Positions 1 through 12,820 are shown, counted from the stretch's first letter. The stretch is 64,000 bases of DNA from Erwinia aphidicola (GCF_024169515.1 NZ_JAMKCQ010000001.1:1798001-1862000), one strand, 5' to 3'. The notes: generated from the letters alone by a model not told the origin. Made by a program: numbers and translations.

Positions 1-374
1 CCGCGCTGACCGCGTTTAATCTCACCGTAAGCGGTGACGCGGCGGCCAGTGGCGAGGCTGTTCTTCATTCCGGCATTGAAATTGAAAAAGCGCAGGGTGA
101 GGATGCCGCTGCCGTCGCTGATCTGGCAGGTCAGCATGCGGCGGCGGCCAAACGAAATATCGCTGTGCAGCACTTCGCCCTCTACCGTGGCATAGATGCC
201 CGGCAGCAGGTCGTTGATGGCGTAAAGCTGGGTGCGGTCTTCATAGCGCATCGGCAGATGCAGCAGCAGATCCTGTACGGTCAGCAGGCCAAGTTTGGCC
301 AGCTTTGCCGCCTGGCTGGCGCCCACGCCGGACAGCGTGTTGAGCGGAACGGCATCCAGCAGGCGGCCCTGCAT
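1..374 (-). CDS. recG: ATP-dependent DNA helicase RecG (N-terminal part, cut by window edge)
   Basis: Only the first ~124 codons are inside the window; the gene continues past position 1. RecG is a junction-specific helicase that drives branch migration and fork regression during recombination and repair. The visible part begins MQGRLLDAVPL and contains the start of the wedge (OB-fold) domain that grips the fork. The ATG at 374-372 overlaps the trmH stop codon (TAATG), so the two genes are translationally coupled, as in the spoT-trmH-recG order of E. coli. The start and family are clear from close resemblance to E. coli RecG; the helicase motifs themselves cannot be seen. Confidence 0.93.
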   Translation of the reverse strand, partial: MQGRLLDAVPLNTLSGVGASQAAKLAKLGLLTVQDLLLHLPMRYEDRTQLYAINDLLPGIYATVEGEVLHSDISFGRRRMLTCQISDGSGILTLRFFNFNAGMKNSLATGRRVTAYGEIKRGQR

Positions 375-1069
375 TATTTCCGCGCCTTCGACTGCATGGT
401 GGCCCACCATTCCGGCTCCGCCACCACTTCACCGCGATCGTTGATCTCAGGGTAGGGCAGCCCTTTATGCTTCGCCACGCGGGCCAGCACTGGGTAACCC
501 CCTTCGAACAGCAGACGCTGCTGCTCGGCGTACTCCAGCGTGCTCTCTGCACGCAGATACATACCGGCATTCTGCCGCTGGCGCTGTGCTTCGTAGAGGA
601 TCAGGGCGGATGCGACGGAGACGTTCAGCGACTGCACCATACCGATCATCGGGATAATAATATCCTGGTCGGCAAGGTCGAGGGCTTCCTGGGTAATCCC
701 GGTTTTTTCCTGGCCCATCAGGATGCAGGTCGGACGGGTATAGTCGATCTCGCGGAAATCGACCGCTTTAGCGGAGAGGTGCGTCGCCAGAATCTGCATC
801 TTCCGATCCTTAAGATGGCTGACGGCATCACGGATGGTCGGATGGGTTTTCACCTGCACCCAGCTGTTGCTGCCCGCAGCGGAAGAGACCATGGTGCGCA
901 TGCGGCTTCCCGGCCATACGGCGTGAACTTCATGCACGCCAACGGCGTCGGCGGTGCGGATCACCGCAGAGACGTTATGAGGTTTATGCACCTGTTCCAT
1001 ACACACCGTCAGGTCGTGCTGGCGGGCGGCAAGCATTGCGCGGATACGGGCATAACGTTGGGCATTCAT
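374..1069 (-). CDS. trmH: tRNA (guanosine-18-2'-O)-methyltransferase TrmH
   Basis: TrmH (SpoU) uses S-adenosylmethionine to methylate the ribose of G18 in the D-loop of tRNAs. The 231-residue protein shows the three SPOUT knot motifs: motif 1 around N32-R38, motif 2 LMGQEKTGI near residues 117-125, and motif 3 IPMIGMVQSLNVSVASA near 138-155. Length matches the family (229 in E. coli). It lies 83 bp downstream of spoT on the same strand and overlaps the recG start by one base, consistent with the gmk-rpoZ-spoT-trmH-recG operon. Confidence 0.95.
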   Translation of the reverse strand: MNAQRYARIRAMLAARQHDLTVCMEQVHKPHNVSAVIRTADAVGVHEVHAVWPGSRMRTMVSSAAGSNSWVQVKTHPTIRDAVSHLKDRKMQILATHLSAKAVDFREIDYTRPTCILMGQEKTGITQEALDLADQDIIIPMIGMVQSLNVSVASALILYEAQRQRQNAGMYLRAESTLEYAEQQRLLFEGGYPVLARVAKHKGLPYPEINDRGEVVAEPEWWATMQSKARK

Positions 1070-1152
1070 GCGAAAGTGGACTCCCTAAAATCAGTCATCC
1101 CGTCTGCGGTGAGAGGGGAAAGTCAAAGACGGAGGCGGGCCCCGTCTTTGAC

Positions 1153-3282
1153 TTAATTGCGGTTGCGATGGACCTTGATGACATCCGGCATCACGCGGAT
1201 TTTACGCATGATATTGGCCAGATGAACGCGATCGCGTGCCGTCAGACGGATAAAGGCGCTGTAAACACGGCCATCTTTTTCTTCAGTGTTCAGGCTCTGG
1301 ATATTGGAGCCGGCGGTGTTAATGGCCGCCGTCAGGTTTGCCAGCGCGCCCTGGTGGTTAAACATATCCACCTTAATCTCGGCGACAAACTCCTGCTCGG
1401 TGGCAATATCCCACTCCACCGCCATGTATTTCTCTGGCTCTTTCTGATAGCCACGAATATTACGGCAGGATTCATGGTGCACCACCAGGCCTTTACCGGG
1501 GCTGACGTGCGCCACAATCGGGTCACCGGGGATCGGGCGGCAGCACTTGGCGAAGGTGATCAACACCCCATCGGCGCCCTTAATTGGCAGCTTGCTGCGA
1601 GCGCCGCTGATGCTACTGCTGCTGCCGGTGTTGGCGGGAACATTCTGCTCGCTCTGCTGCAGATTTTTCGCCACCACCACGCTCATGGCGTTACCGAGAC
1701 CGATTTCAGCCAGCAGGTCATCCAGCGAGGTCAGCTTCATGCGCTCCAGCTCGTGCTGGACATTGGCTTCCGGGATCTCAGCCAGCTTGCGGCTGCCACC
1801 CAGGGCATGATTGAGCAGGCGTCGGCCAAGGCTGACCGAGTCATCACGCTTGAGGTTTTTCAACAGCTGGCGGATCTTGGCGCGCGCTTTCGAGCTCACG
1901 ACAAAGTTCAGCCACGCAGCGTTCGGGCGCGCACCCGGTGCGGTAATAATTTCGACGGTCTGGCCGCTGGTGAGCGGCTGCGACAGCGGATAAGGCTGGC
2001 GGTCAACGCGTGCGCCCACGCAGGCATGGCCGATATCGGTATGCACGGCGTAGGCAAAGTCGACCGGCGTGGCACCGGCTGGCAGTTCAACAATGCGGCC
2101 TTCCGGAGTGAATACGTAAATCTCATCCGGGAACAGATCGGATTTTACGCTTTCGATAAATTCAAATGAGCTTCCGGCGCTCTGCTGCAGCTCCAGCAGG
2201 CTTTGCAGCCAGCGCTGCGCGCGGATCTGTGCGGTAGTGCTGCTCTCGCCCTGTTCTTTATAAGCCCAGTGCGCTGCTACCCCCATCTCTGCCATCTGAT
2301 CCATATCTTCGGTGCGGATCTGCACCTCAACCGGCACGCCGTGCGGACCGATCATTGATGTATGCAGCGACTGATAGCCGTTGGCTTTTGGGATAGCAAT
2401 ATAATCTTTCACCCGGCCCGGGCGCGGCTTATACAAGCTGTGCATCTGGCCCAGTACGCGATAACAGGTATCGACATCACGCACGATGACGCGGAAGGCA
2501 TAGATATCCATAATCGAATGGAATCGCTGCTCTTTCAGGTGCATTTTGCAGTAGATGGAATAGAGGTGTTTTTCGCGACCGCTGACGCGGCGGGTAATAC
2601 CGGCTTCTTCCAGACGACCGTCAATTTCCGAGAGGATTTTCTGGATCATCTCTTTACGGTTGCCGCGTGCCGCTTTGACCACTTCCTTAATCACGCGGAA
2701 ACGGTTCGGATACAGGGCTTCAAAGCCCAGCTCTTCCAGTTCGGTTTTCAGGTGGTGAATACCCAGGCGATGAGCCAGTGGGCTATAGATTTCCAGCGTT
2801 TCCAACGCGATACGCCGTTTTTTATCCGGTCGCAGCGCGCCGAGGGTACGCATGTTGTGCGTACGGTCGGCCAGCTTGATCAGAATGACGCGGATATCCT
2901 GCACCATCGCCATGATCATCTTGCGGAAGTTTTCAGCCTGGGCTTCTTTCTTGTCGCGGAATTTCAGCTTGTCGAGTTTAGAAACCCCTTCAACCAGCTC
3001 GGCGACGGTCTGGCCGAACAGCTGTTCCATATCCTTATAGGTGGCGGGGGTGTCTTCAATAACGTCGTGCAGAAGCGCGGCCATCAGTGTTTCATGGTCG
3101 AGTTTCATTTCCGCCAGGATGCAGGCCACGGCTACCGGATGGGTGATATAAGGCTCACCGCTGGAGCGTGTCTGTCCCTCGTGAGCATCACGTGCGACAA
3201 GATAAGCTTGCTTGAGGCGCTTGATTTGCTCCTCAGGCAAGTATTTTTCAATCAGCTGATTGAGGCTTTCGAACAGATACAA
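1153..3282 (-). CDS. spoT: bifunctional (p)ppGpp synthetase/hydrolase SpoT
   Basis: SpoT degrades and, under carbon or fatty-acid stress, makes the alarmone (p)ppGpp. The 709-residue protein (702 in E. coli) starts MYLFESLNQLIEKYLPEEQ. The N-terminal HD hydrolase region contains HPVAVACILAEMKLD and ALLHDVIEDT with the HD pair. The synthetase domain, with IMDIYAFRVIV, follows; then a TGS domain (DEIYVFTPEGRIVELPAGAT) and a C-terminal ACT domain (near residues 625-705). It sits 19 bp downstream of rpoZ. All domains look intact. Long antisense reading frames inside it are shadows. Confidence 0.96.
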   Translation of the reverse strand: MYLFESLNQLIEKYLPEEQIKRLKQAYLVARDAHEGQTRSSGEPYITHPVAVACILAEMKLDHETLMAALLHDVIEDTPATYKDMEQLFGQTVAELVEGVSKLDKLKFRDKKEAQAENFRKMIMAMVQDIRVILIKLADRTHNMRTLGALRPDKKRRIALETLEIYSPLAHRLGIHHLKTELEELGFEALYPNRFRVIKEVVKAARGNRKEMIQKILSEIDGRLEEAGITRRVSGREKHLYSIYCKMHLKEQRFHSIMDIYAFRVIVRDVDTCYRVLGQMHSLYKPRPGRVKDYIAIPKANGYQSLHTSMIGPHGVPVEVQIRTEDMDQMAEMGVAAHWAYKEQGESSTTAQIRAQRWLQSLLELQQSAGSSFEFIESVKSDLFPDEIYVFTPEGRIVELPAGATPVDFAYAVHTDIGHACVGARVDRQPYPLSQPLTSGQTVEIITAPGARPNAAWLNFVVSSKARAKIRQLLKNLKRDDSVSLGRRLLNHALGGSRKLAEIPEANVQHELERMKLTSLDDLLAEIGLGNAMSVVVAKNLQQSEQNVPANTGSSSSISGARSKLPIKGADGVLITFAKCCRPIPGDPIVAHVSPGKGLVVHHESCRNIRGYQKEPEKYMAVEWDIATEQEFVAEIKVDMFNHQGALANLTAAINTAGSNIQSLNTEEKDGRVYSAFIRLTARDRVHLANIMRKIRVMPDVIKVHRNRN

Positions 3283-3301
3283 GGCAGGCCTTTAGTGCTG
3301 A

Positions 3302-3577
3302 TTAACGACGACCTTCAGCGATAGCAGTCACAGCCTGTAATTCTGCGGCTTCCTGCTCTTGCTGCTCCTGGCGATCGCGCACGTCGAGGATCTGATTGGT
3401 GATCAGGCCTTCTTCGATTTCGCGCAGCGCGATAACGGTAGATTTGTCGTTCTCTTCCGGGACCAGTGGATCTTTACCACCAACCTGCATCTGACGAGCG
3501 CGGCGTGCTGCTACCAGAACCAGATCAAAACGGTTACCAATTTTTTCTACTGCGTCCTGTACGGTTACGCGTGCCAT
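3302..3577 (-). CDS. rpoZ: RNA polymerase omega subunit
   Basis: The 91-residue omega subunit helps assemble and stabilise the beta' subunit of RNA polymerase and contributes to ppGpp binding. The sequence begins [20 protein letters not shown] and continues with the basic [10 protein letters not shown] segment typical of the family; length equals that of E. coli. It lies between gmk and spoT on the same strand, the standard enterobacterial order, which places a ppGpp-sensing subunit beside the ppGpp enzyme. Confidence 0.96.
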   Translation of the reverse strand: MARVTVQDAVEKIGNRFDLVLVAARRARQMQVGGKDPLVPEENDKSTVIALREIEEGLITNQILDVRDRQEQQEQEAAELQAVTAIAEGRR

Positions 3578-3633
3578 AAGTGTGATACTCCACGGGTGGT
3601 GACGAAATGACTGGGCATCATACTGAGTTACCC

Positions 3634-6796
<3,163 letters not shown>

Positions 6797-7238
6797 AGCC
6801 AGCTCCTGAAAACAGGCGGCAAGCCTAAGGGATCGCCTGTCAAACGGCAAGATGCTTAAGGGGCTTGCTTTTATCTGAGTAAAACGTCCTGGCGCAATAG
6901 GGCTTCACTCTCATTTGCATGTACAGCGTACGCAGGATGTTAATTAGCAATAATAGGCAAGAAATATATTATTTATTCATTATTCCGTCCATTGATTTTA
7001 AACCCTGCCTGCCCTTTTCAGTACAGGGATTTTAGAGAGTGCTGCACCTAACCCATTTCACTTTATAAAATAATGCCGCTATTAAATTTCCTGAATTTTC
7101 TATTATGTTCTAAATAAATTTTATGTCACTTTCTTACAAGCTCTAACTTTAAGGAGAAAAAAGAATATTTTGTTTTCTTAGTCTGTTAATCGATCGTATA
7201 TTAGCCCTGTTTGTATTTGTGAAAATCAAGGAGGGCAC
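6797..7238. other. 442-bp AT-rich intergenic region
   Basis: No open reading frame or RNA gene can be supported. The stretch is much richer in A and T than the flanking ligB/yicG DNA, with long A/T runs around 6957-7170. It separates yicG from the response regulator gene and presumably holds the regulator's promoter; no clear -35/-10 pair was picked out. A strong ribosome binding site (AAGGAGG, about 7229-7235) precedes the regulator ATG. Confidence 0.6.
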
Positions 7239-7883
7239 ATGCATCACAGGCACACGGTATCCATATCTGACGATCATCCGCATATATTGCATTCGTTAAA
7301 GATGTTGTTTGCTAACGACTCTCGCTATCAGGTTACCAATGAGTCTCTGTGTGGCAAAGAGCTATTAGCTTCGCTGGCCAACAATCGAACGGATATCGTC
7401 ATTACTGATTTTTCTCTGGGAAACGAAAACTCGACGCTGGATGGATTTTCCAAACTGCGTGCTCTGAGTGGCCGCTTTCCTGATGTGAAGGTGGTTTTGC
7501 TGACCTCTCTGGGAAATACTGCGATTCTGAGGAAGGCATGTGATTATGGTGTAAGATCAATAGTCAGTAAGTCAGATGATATCGAAGAGACGCTCACTGC
7601 CTGCCACCATGTGATGATGCAGAGTGGGCTCTACTTTTCATCTTCGCTGGATTATCTCAAAGCTGAACCGGGTAAAAATCACGATCGGGGTACTACCCTC
7701 ACGCCTAAGGAGTTAGAAGTCGTGCGGTTATTCTCTTCAGGCTATTCGCTGGCAGAAATTGCCCGGCGGCAGAACAGAACAATCAGCACTATATCTACGC
7801 AGAAGTATAATGCTATGCGGCGGCTTGGTATTTCTTCAAATATTGAACTGATACGCTTTGCCTATGCGCAAGGTTTAATCTGA
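7239..7883 (+). CDS. orphan RcsB-like response regulator (receiver + LuxR HTH)
   Basis: A 214-residue two-domain regulator. The receiver domain has the acidic pair D11/D12, the likely phospho-acceptor D57 (VITDFSL), T89 and K111. The C-terminal LuxR/FixJ HTH runs from about residue 153 (LTPKELEVVRLFSSGYSLAEIA) to 205. The layout and the HTH linker resemble RcsB, but the sequence is clearly divergent and no sensor kinase, phosphotransfer gene or rcs neighbour is present here. Both flanks are AT-rich, which may mean acquisition. A strong AAGGAGG site fixes the ATG start. Targets are unknown. Confidence 0.85.
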   Translation: MHHRHTVSISDDHPHILHSLKMLFANDSRYQVTNESLCGKELLASLANNRTDIVITDFSLGNENSTLDGFSKLRALSGRFPDVKVVLLTSLGNTAILRKACDYGVRSIVSKSDDIEETLTACHHVMMQSGLYFSSSLDYLKAEPGKNHDRGTTLTPKELEVVRLFSSGYSLAEIARRQNRTISTISTQKYNAMRRLGISSNIELIRFAYAQGLI

Positions 7884-8113
7884 GGCCGTTTTTTTAATCG
7901 CGCTAAAATTTACTGGAAAATAACGTTAGTAAGTTGCCATTTGATACAGAATAAAATTAAAGGTTTATCAGTTTTTTCCGACATTATTCGTTGTTGGATA
8001 TCGGTTATCCGCAGCGGTAAAAGAGTGCAAAACGCAGGAGATGAAATGGTTGATGAGGGGTAGCAGGTCTGCACCCCCCATCACTCTGCCTGAAAAAACC
8101 AAAATTGGCTGAC

Positions 8114-9478
8114 TCAAAGCTTCTCAAAGGCTTTCTTCAGCCCGGTTTCTTCATCGGGATCGGCCCCCTGCTGGGTTTCGCTCTCCGTTGCTACCTCTTC
8201 AACCGGTTCGCTGTCGATCGCGGGCATAGTTTCTTCAATCATCTGTTCGTCAAAGGCCGGATTAAGAGCCGGTGACAGTGGAGAACTTACCAGGCTATCC
8301 GCCATCACGATATGCGGCACCGGTGCATCCTCGACAAACTGGGCTTCATCCTGTTTCACCGTCCTGCTCAGAGCAACAATCAACAGGCCGCACAGGGCGA
8401 AGAAGGCATACAGCGTATTGGCCCCCAGCGGCTCAATCAGTAAGCCCACCACCAGCGGACCAATGCTGGCACCCACGCCAAAGGCCATCAGCAAACAGGC
8501 GGCCAGCGACACGCGGCGCTCTGGTTCAATCAGGTCATTGGCCAGCGCGACCGCCAGCGGATAAAGGGAAAACTGCAGCATGCTGACCACAAACCCCAGC
8601 ACCAGCAGCAGCGGGAAGGTGATATGTGGCAGTACTGCCAGCGGCAGCGCGGCGATGATCAGCACAACGGCATTGAGGCGCATCAGGCGGGTGCGGTTAT
8701 AGCGGTCGGACAGCCAGCTGAGCGGGAACTGCGCCACCAGCCCGGCGAAAATCGCGATGGCCATAAACAGGCCGGTCTGGCTGGTGGTCAGCTGCTGCTG
8801 GCTGGCATACACCGGCGCCAGACCGTAGAACGATCCGACCACCATACCAATCGCCAGCGTGGTGAACAGCACCTTAGGAATGGCGCCGATAAAATAGCGT
8901 AATTCCATCGGAGCCGGCGACAGCTGGCGAGCATGAGTACGGGTGGTCAGTGCAATCGGCACCAGGCAGAGCGAGAAACAGAGCGCAATCAGCAGCAGCG
9001 TGCTTAGGCCAAGATCGGTCTGCAACATCAGCACGACCTGGCCGAGCGACATGCCGAGATAGGTTGCCACCATATAGCAGCCAAACACCTTGCCGCGCTG
9101 GTCGGATTCCGATTGATCGTTCAGCCAGCTCTCCAGCACCATATACTGGCACATCATGCACATGCCGATGATCAGACGCAGACCTACCCAGGCTGGGATA
9201 AACTCCGTCAGACCGTGGGCCAGTACCGCCGCGGTAATAATCCCGGCACAGGAGACATAAGTACGAATGTGCCCGACACGGGAGATAAAAAAGTGCCCAA
9301 CCTTACCGCCAATCACCAGGCCGATATAGTTCGCAGCGATAATCGCCCCGATCAGGCCGCCGGAGACATGGATAGAGGTCAGTCGCAGAGAAACATAGGT
9401 GGTCAGCAGCCCGGAACCGAGCAGCATTAATAGTGTGGTGGTATACAGCGGAAAGAACACGCCTATCGTCTTATTCAC
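8114..9478 (-). CDS. MFS transporter, YcaD-like, with acidic C-terminal tail
   Basis: A 454-residue major facilitator with about 12 membrane segments across residues 1-373 and the loop motif LSDRYNRTRLMR between the halves. It resembles the YcaD-type MFS subgroup; the substrate is unknown. The start is a GTG (9478-9476) preceded by a purine-rich AGGGGGAAG site. An unusual feature is an ~80-residue cytoplasmic tail (from about residue 374) rich in Glu and Asp, absent from the ~380-residue E. coli YcaD. No operon partners. Confidence 0.8.
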   Translation of the reverse strand: MNKTIGVFFPLYTTTLLMLLGSGLLTTYVSLRLTSIHVSGGLIGAIIAANYIGLVIGGKVGHFFISRVGHIRTYVSCAGIITAAVLAHGLTEFIPAWVGLRLIIGMCMMCQYMVLESWLNDQSESDQRGKVFGCYMVATYLGMSLGQVVLMLQTDLGLSTLLLIALCFSLCLVPIALTTRTHARQLSPAPMELRYFIGAIPKVLFTTLAIGMVVGSFYGLAPVYASQQQLTTSQTGLFMAIAIFAGLVAQFPLSWLSDRYNRTRLMRLNAVVLIIAALPLAVLPHITFPLLLVLGFVVSMLQFSLYPLAVALANDLIEPERRVSLAACLLMAFGVGASIGPLVVGLLIEPLGANTLYAFFALCGLLIVALSRTVKQDEAQFVEDAPVPHIVMADSLVSSPLSPALNPAFDEQMIEETMPAIDSEPVEEVATESETQQGADPDEETGLKKAFEKL

Positions 9479-9627
9479 TCTTCCCCCTGGGGTGTCCTGA
9501 GTCGGTCCGTTGAGCGCCGTACGCCCTTAACGCAAACTTATGATGCGTTTTGATACTAGCAGCTTCGCAGGCTTTGAGGAAACCGGGCAGGGGAAAGAGG
9601 CCAGTAGCGCGGGGCTACCGGCAGGGA

Positions 9628-9966
9628 TCAGTTCTTTTTGACAAACTCGGACTTCAGCTTCATCTGGCCAAAGCCATCGATTTTGCAGTCGATATTGTGG
9701 TCGCCTTCCACCAGACGGATACCTTTCACTTTGGTGCCAATCTTCAGCGGCGTGGAACTGCCTTTCACCTTCAGATCTTTAATCACCGTGACGCTATCGC
9801 CGTCGGCCAGCAGGTTGCCATTGGCATCTTTCACCACCAGGCTCTCTTCCGCCGCGTCCTGCGCGCCTTCAGCCCAGACGTGGCCGCACTCCGGACAGTT
9901 CAACATGGCGCCATCCTGCCAGCTATATTCTGAGTGGCACTTTGGGCAGGGAGGTAATGTTTGCAT
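9628..9966 (-). CDS. yjdM: YjdM/PhnA family zinc-ribbon protein
   Basis: A 112-residue protein with an N-terminal zinc ribbon (C7-x2-C10 and C24-x2-C27) and a C-terminal beta-rich domain ([30 protein letters not shown]). It matches the family historically named PhnA, though a role in phosphonate use is not established for the E. coli member. It stands alone between an MFS gene and yicC. Start at ATG 9966. Confidence 0.88.
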   Translation of the reverse strand: MQTLPPCPKCHSEYSWQDGAMLNCPECGHVWAEGAQDAAEESLVVKDANGNLLADGDSVTVIKDLKVKGSSTPLKIGTKVKGIRLVEGDHNIDCKIDGFGQMKLKSEFVKKN

Positions 9967-10075
9967 GGGTTAGCCTCAATTAAATCCATAATAAAATAAG
10001 GGGATAGTTTACCTTGTGGCGCGCTGGGTGCCTACCGCTAAAAGGAAAAGCGCTAAACGCGGTCCCCATCTTCTG

Positions 10076-10103
10076 AAAAAAAAAGCCCGCCAGTTGGCGA
10101 GCT
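10076..10103 (-). terminator. intrinsic terminator downstream of yicC
   Basis: Read on the minus strand, a GC-rich hairpin with stem AGCTCGCCA/TGGCGGGCT is followed directly by a run of T (the A-run at 10076-10084 on the plus strand). It lies about 34 bp past the yicC stop, in the right orientation to end that transcript. Confidence 0.75.
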
Positions 10104-10136
10104 TAGTGATATTTCACCGTCAATCGTGTCGGCAAA

Positions 10137-11000
10137 TTACTCGATATTCTGAATCTGTTCGCGCATCTGCTCAATCAGCACTTTCAGCTCAATCGCCGAC
10201 GCGGTGATCTCGGCATTGATCGATTTAGACCCCAGGGTGTTCGACTCGCGGTTGAACTCCTGCATCATAAAGTCGAGGCGCCGACCTACGGCCTCCTTCT
10301 TCTTCAGGATGTTATAGGTCTCTTTCACGTGCGCTTCCAGGCGGTCCAGCTCTTCAGCCACATCAACGCGCTGGGCCAGCATCACCAGCTCCTGCTCAAG
10401 ACGATTATTTTCCAGCTGTACCTGGGCCTCTTCCAGACGAGTCAGCAGGCGTTCACGCTGCCATTTCAGTACGTCAGGCATATGGGCGCGCACCTTCAGC
10501 ACCTCGGCGCTGACGCCTTCCAGACGCTGCTCAATCAGCGCTTTCAGCGCCGAACCTTCGCTTTCGCGGGCGGTAATGAACTCATCGATAGCGGTGTCCA
10601 GCGCGCTGAGCAGCTGGGCAGAGATCGCATCCAGATCCTGCTCTTCAGCGGACATCACGCCCGGCCAGCGCAGAATATCAACCGGGTTGATTTCACCCTC
10701 GTCGCTCTGCATTTTCACCCAGTTAGCCGCCTGCACCAGCTGCACGGCCAGCTTCTCGTTCAGCACCAGCGAGCTTTGCGCGCTTGGATCAGCATCAAAA
10801 CGCAGGTTAACTTCGATTTTGCCACGCGTCAGACGGTTGCGGATGCGTTCACGGATAACCGGCTCCAGCCCGCGGAACTGCTCCGGCAGACGGATGTAGG
10901 TTTCAAGATAGCGCTGGTTGACGGAACGCAGCTCCCAGGCTGCGCTGCCCCATTCGCCTTTGGTTTCGCGCCGGGCGTAAGCGGTCATACTGCGGATCAT
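10137..11000 (-). CDS. yicC: YicC family endoribonuclease
   Basis: A 287-residue YicC protein starting MIRSMTAYARRETKGEWGSAAWELRSVN and ending with the conserved DUF1732 region (VGRRLDFMMQEFNRESNTLGSKSINAEI). E. coli YicC has been described as a metal-dependent endoribonuclease acting on a small RNA. Length is the family's usual one. In E. coli it lies directly divergent from rph; here a lipoprotein gene and nupC separate the two. Confidence 0.9.
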   Translation of the reverse strand: MIRSMTAYARRETKGEWGSAAWELRSVNQRYLETYIRLPEQFRGLEPVIRERIRNRLTRGKIEVNLRFDADPSAQSSLVLNEKLAVQLVQAANWVKMQSDEGEINPVDILRWPGVMSAEEQDLDAISAQLLSALDTAIDEFITARESEGSALKALIEQRLEGVSAEVLKVRAHMPDVLKWQRERLLTRLEEAQVQLENNRLEQELVMLAQRVDVAEELDRLEAHVKETYNILKKKEAVGRRLDFMMQEFNRESNTLGSKSINAEITASAIELKVLIEQMREQIQNIE

Positions 11001-11155
11001 TTTGCGTACCGTTATAGAGATAAAAGATGCAGGGATTATAGCGGCGCAGGCGCTGCCTTAACAGGCATTCGCTCAAATGACGGTGTTTTGGCTGACGTTT
11101 TGCCGCTCACAGCTTAAGATGATGACAACTCAGACAATAAAAAGCAGGAGCACCC

Positions 11156-11584
11156 ATGGCACCGCGTCTTATCCTCTCTTCCCTGATACTGCTGGCGCTT
11201 ACCGGCTGTAGTACTCCGGCACGTCAGGCCGTCATGCCGCCCGCCGCCGCCTGCGCGCTGGGTGATGTCATGACGCAGACCACACTTTACTTTGGCCTCA
11301 ACCGCCCGCAGGGTGCCGCAATCTCAGAGGCAGAATGGCAGGGTTTTGTTGACGGCGAAGTGACGCCACGCTTCAAAGACGGGCTGACGGTATTTGCGGC
11401 GCAAGGGCAGTGGCTGGGCAATGATGGCAAGCTGGCGCGCGAAAGCAGCAAAGCGCTGATGCTGATCCACAGCCCGGATAAGGCCAGTGAGCAGAGTATT
11501 GAAGCGCTGCGGGCGATCTATAAACAGCGCTTCGCGCAGGAGTCGGTAATGCGGGTGGATGCTCCGGCCTGCGTGGCATTTTAA
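11156..11584 (+). CDS. DUF3574-type putative lipoprotein
   Basis: A 142-residue protein with a lipoprotein signal: hydrophobic residues 4-15 and lipobox LALTGC with the lipidated Cys at 18. The mature part (TTLYFGLNRPQGAAISEAEWQGFVDGEVTPRFKDGLTV in short pieces) fits the DUF3574 family of small uncharacterised secreted proteins. Predicted membrane-anchored and periplasm-facing. A GCAGGAG site precedes the ATG. Function unknown. Confidence 0.8.
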   Translation: MAPRLILSSLILLALTGCSTPARQAVMPPAAACALGDVMTQTTLYFGLNRPQGAAISEAEWQGFVDGEVTPRFKDGLTVFAAQGQWLGNDGKLARESSKALMLIHSPDKASEQSIEALRAIYKQRFAQESVMRVDAPACVAF

Positions 11585-11635
11585 ATCCCCTTCACTCTTC
11601 ACGCTGCGGGCGCGTTGGCTGCGCCCGGATAGCGC

Positions 11636-12820
11636 TTACAGAACCAGACCGGCGAAGGCTGCCGACAGCAGGCTGACCAGCGTCGAGCCGTAGATCAGCT
11701 TCAGGCCGAAGCGCGACACCACGTTGCCCTGCTGCTCGTTCAGCCCCTTAATGGCTCCGGCGACGATGCCGATAGAGGCAAAGTTGGCGAAGGAGACCAG
11801 GAACACCGACAGGATCCCCAGCCCGCGCGGAGACAGCTCAGCCGCAATCTTCTTCAGCTCAATCATCGCCACGAATTCGTTGGTCACCAGCTTGGTGGCC
11901 ATAATGCTGGCGGCCGGCAGCGCATCCGCCGCCGGGATGCCAATCAGCCAGGCGAACGGCCAGAAGACATAGCCAAGGATCTGCTGGAAGCTGATGCCGA
12001 ACAGCGTGGAGAACAGTGCATTCACCGCCGCAATCAGCGCAATAAAGCCGATCAGCATCGCCAAAATAATCATCGCCACTTTGAAACCGGCAAGAATATA
12101 TTCGCCGAGCATCTCGAAGAAGCTCTGATCTTCGTGCAGCTTCTCCAGGCGGATTTCCGGCTCGTCGCCAACCGGCGTCGGGTTGATAATCGACAGAATA
12201 ATGAAGGTGCTGAACATGTTGAGGATCAGCGCCGCCACCACATAGCGCGGTTCAATCATCGACATATACGCGCCAACAATCGACAGCGAAACGGTGGACA
12301 TTGCCGCCGCCGCCATAGAGTAAAGGCGGCGCTGTGAAATCTCTGCCAGGATACCTTTGTAAGCGATAAAGTTTTCCGACTGGCCAAGGATTAGCGTGCT
12401 GACCGCGTTGAACGACTCCAGCTTGCCCATGCCATTGATTTTAGACAGTGCAGTGCCGACCACTTTAATCAGCACCGGCAGGATTTTCACATGCTGCAAA
12501 ATACCGATCAGCGCAGAGATAAAAACAATCGGGCACAGCACGCCGAGGAAGATAAACGCCATGCCCTGCGCTGCCATGCCGCCGAAAACAAAATCGGTGC
12601 CCTGAGCCGCGTACTTCAGCAGCACTTCGAAGAAGCCGGAAAAGGCGGTGACGATGCTCAACCCGGCGGAGGCGTGCAGGAAGAACCAGGCCAGTAGCGC
12701 TTCAATGACCACCAGCTGTAGCAGCACGCGCGGGCGGATTTTACGACGATCGTTGCTGAACAGCAGCGCCAGGCAGCCAATGACCACCAGCGCTAAAATA
12801 AAATGGAAAACAGAGGTCAT
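11636..12820 (-). CDS. nupC: concentrative nucleoside transporter NupC
   Basis: A 394-residue inner membrane proton-driven nucleoside importer of the CNT family. It resembles E. coli NupC almost along its length, including [15 protein letters not shown] (substrate region) and [15 protein letters not shown]. The start at 12820 ([11 protein letters not shown]) is chosen; an upstream in-frame start adds 16 unrelated residues. In E. coli nupC sits elsewhere, so its place between yicC and rph is a local difference. It may be a second copy of the CNT type; the rest of the genome is not visible. Confidence 0.9.
   Translation of the reverse strand: MTSVFHFILALVVIGCLALLFSNDRRKIRPRVLLQLVVIEALLAWFFLHASAGLSIVTAFSGFFEVLLKYAAQGTDFVFGGMAAQGMAFIFLGVLCPIVFISALIGILQHVKILPVLIKVVGTALSKINGMGKLESFNAVSTLILGQSENFIAYKGILAEISQRRLYSMAAAAMSTVSLSIVGAYMSMIEPRYVVAALILNMFSTFIILSIINPTPVGDEPEIRLEKLHEDQSFFEMLGEYILAGFKVAMIILAMLIGFIALIAAVNALFSTLFGISFQQILGYVFWPFAWLIGIPAADALPAASIMATKLVTNEFVAMIELKKIAAELSPRGLGILSVFLVSFANFASIGIVAGAIKGLNEQQGNVVSRFGLKLIYGSTLVSLLSAAFAGLVL

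Noticed and set aside
1036..2169. 377-codon open frame antisense to spoT
   Set aside because: Fully inside spoT, without recognisable motifs; a shadow caused by GC-rich codon use.
8052..8082. GATGAGGGGT...ACCCCCCATC palindrome between the regulator and MFS genes
   Set aside because: Imperfect stem, no T-run on either strand; too weak to call a terminator.
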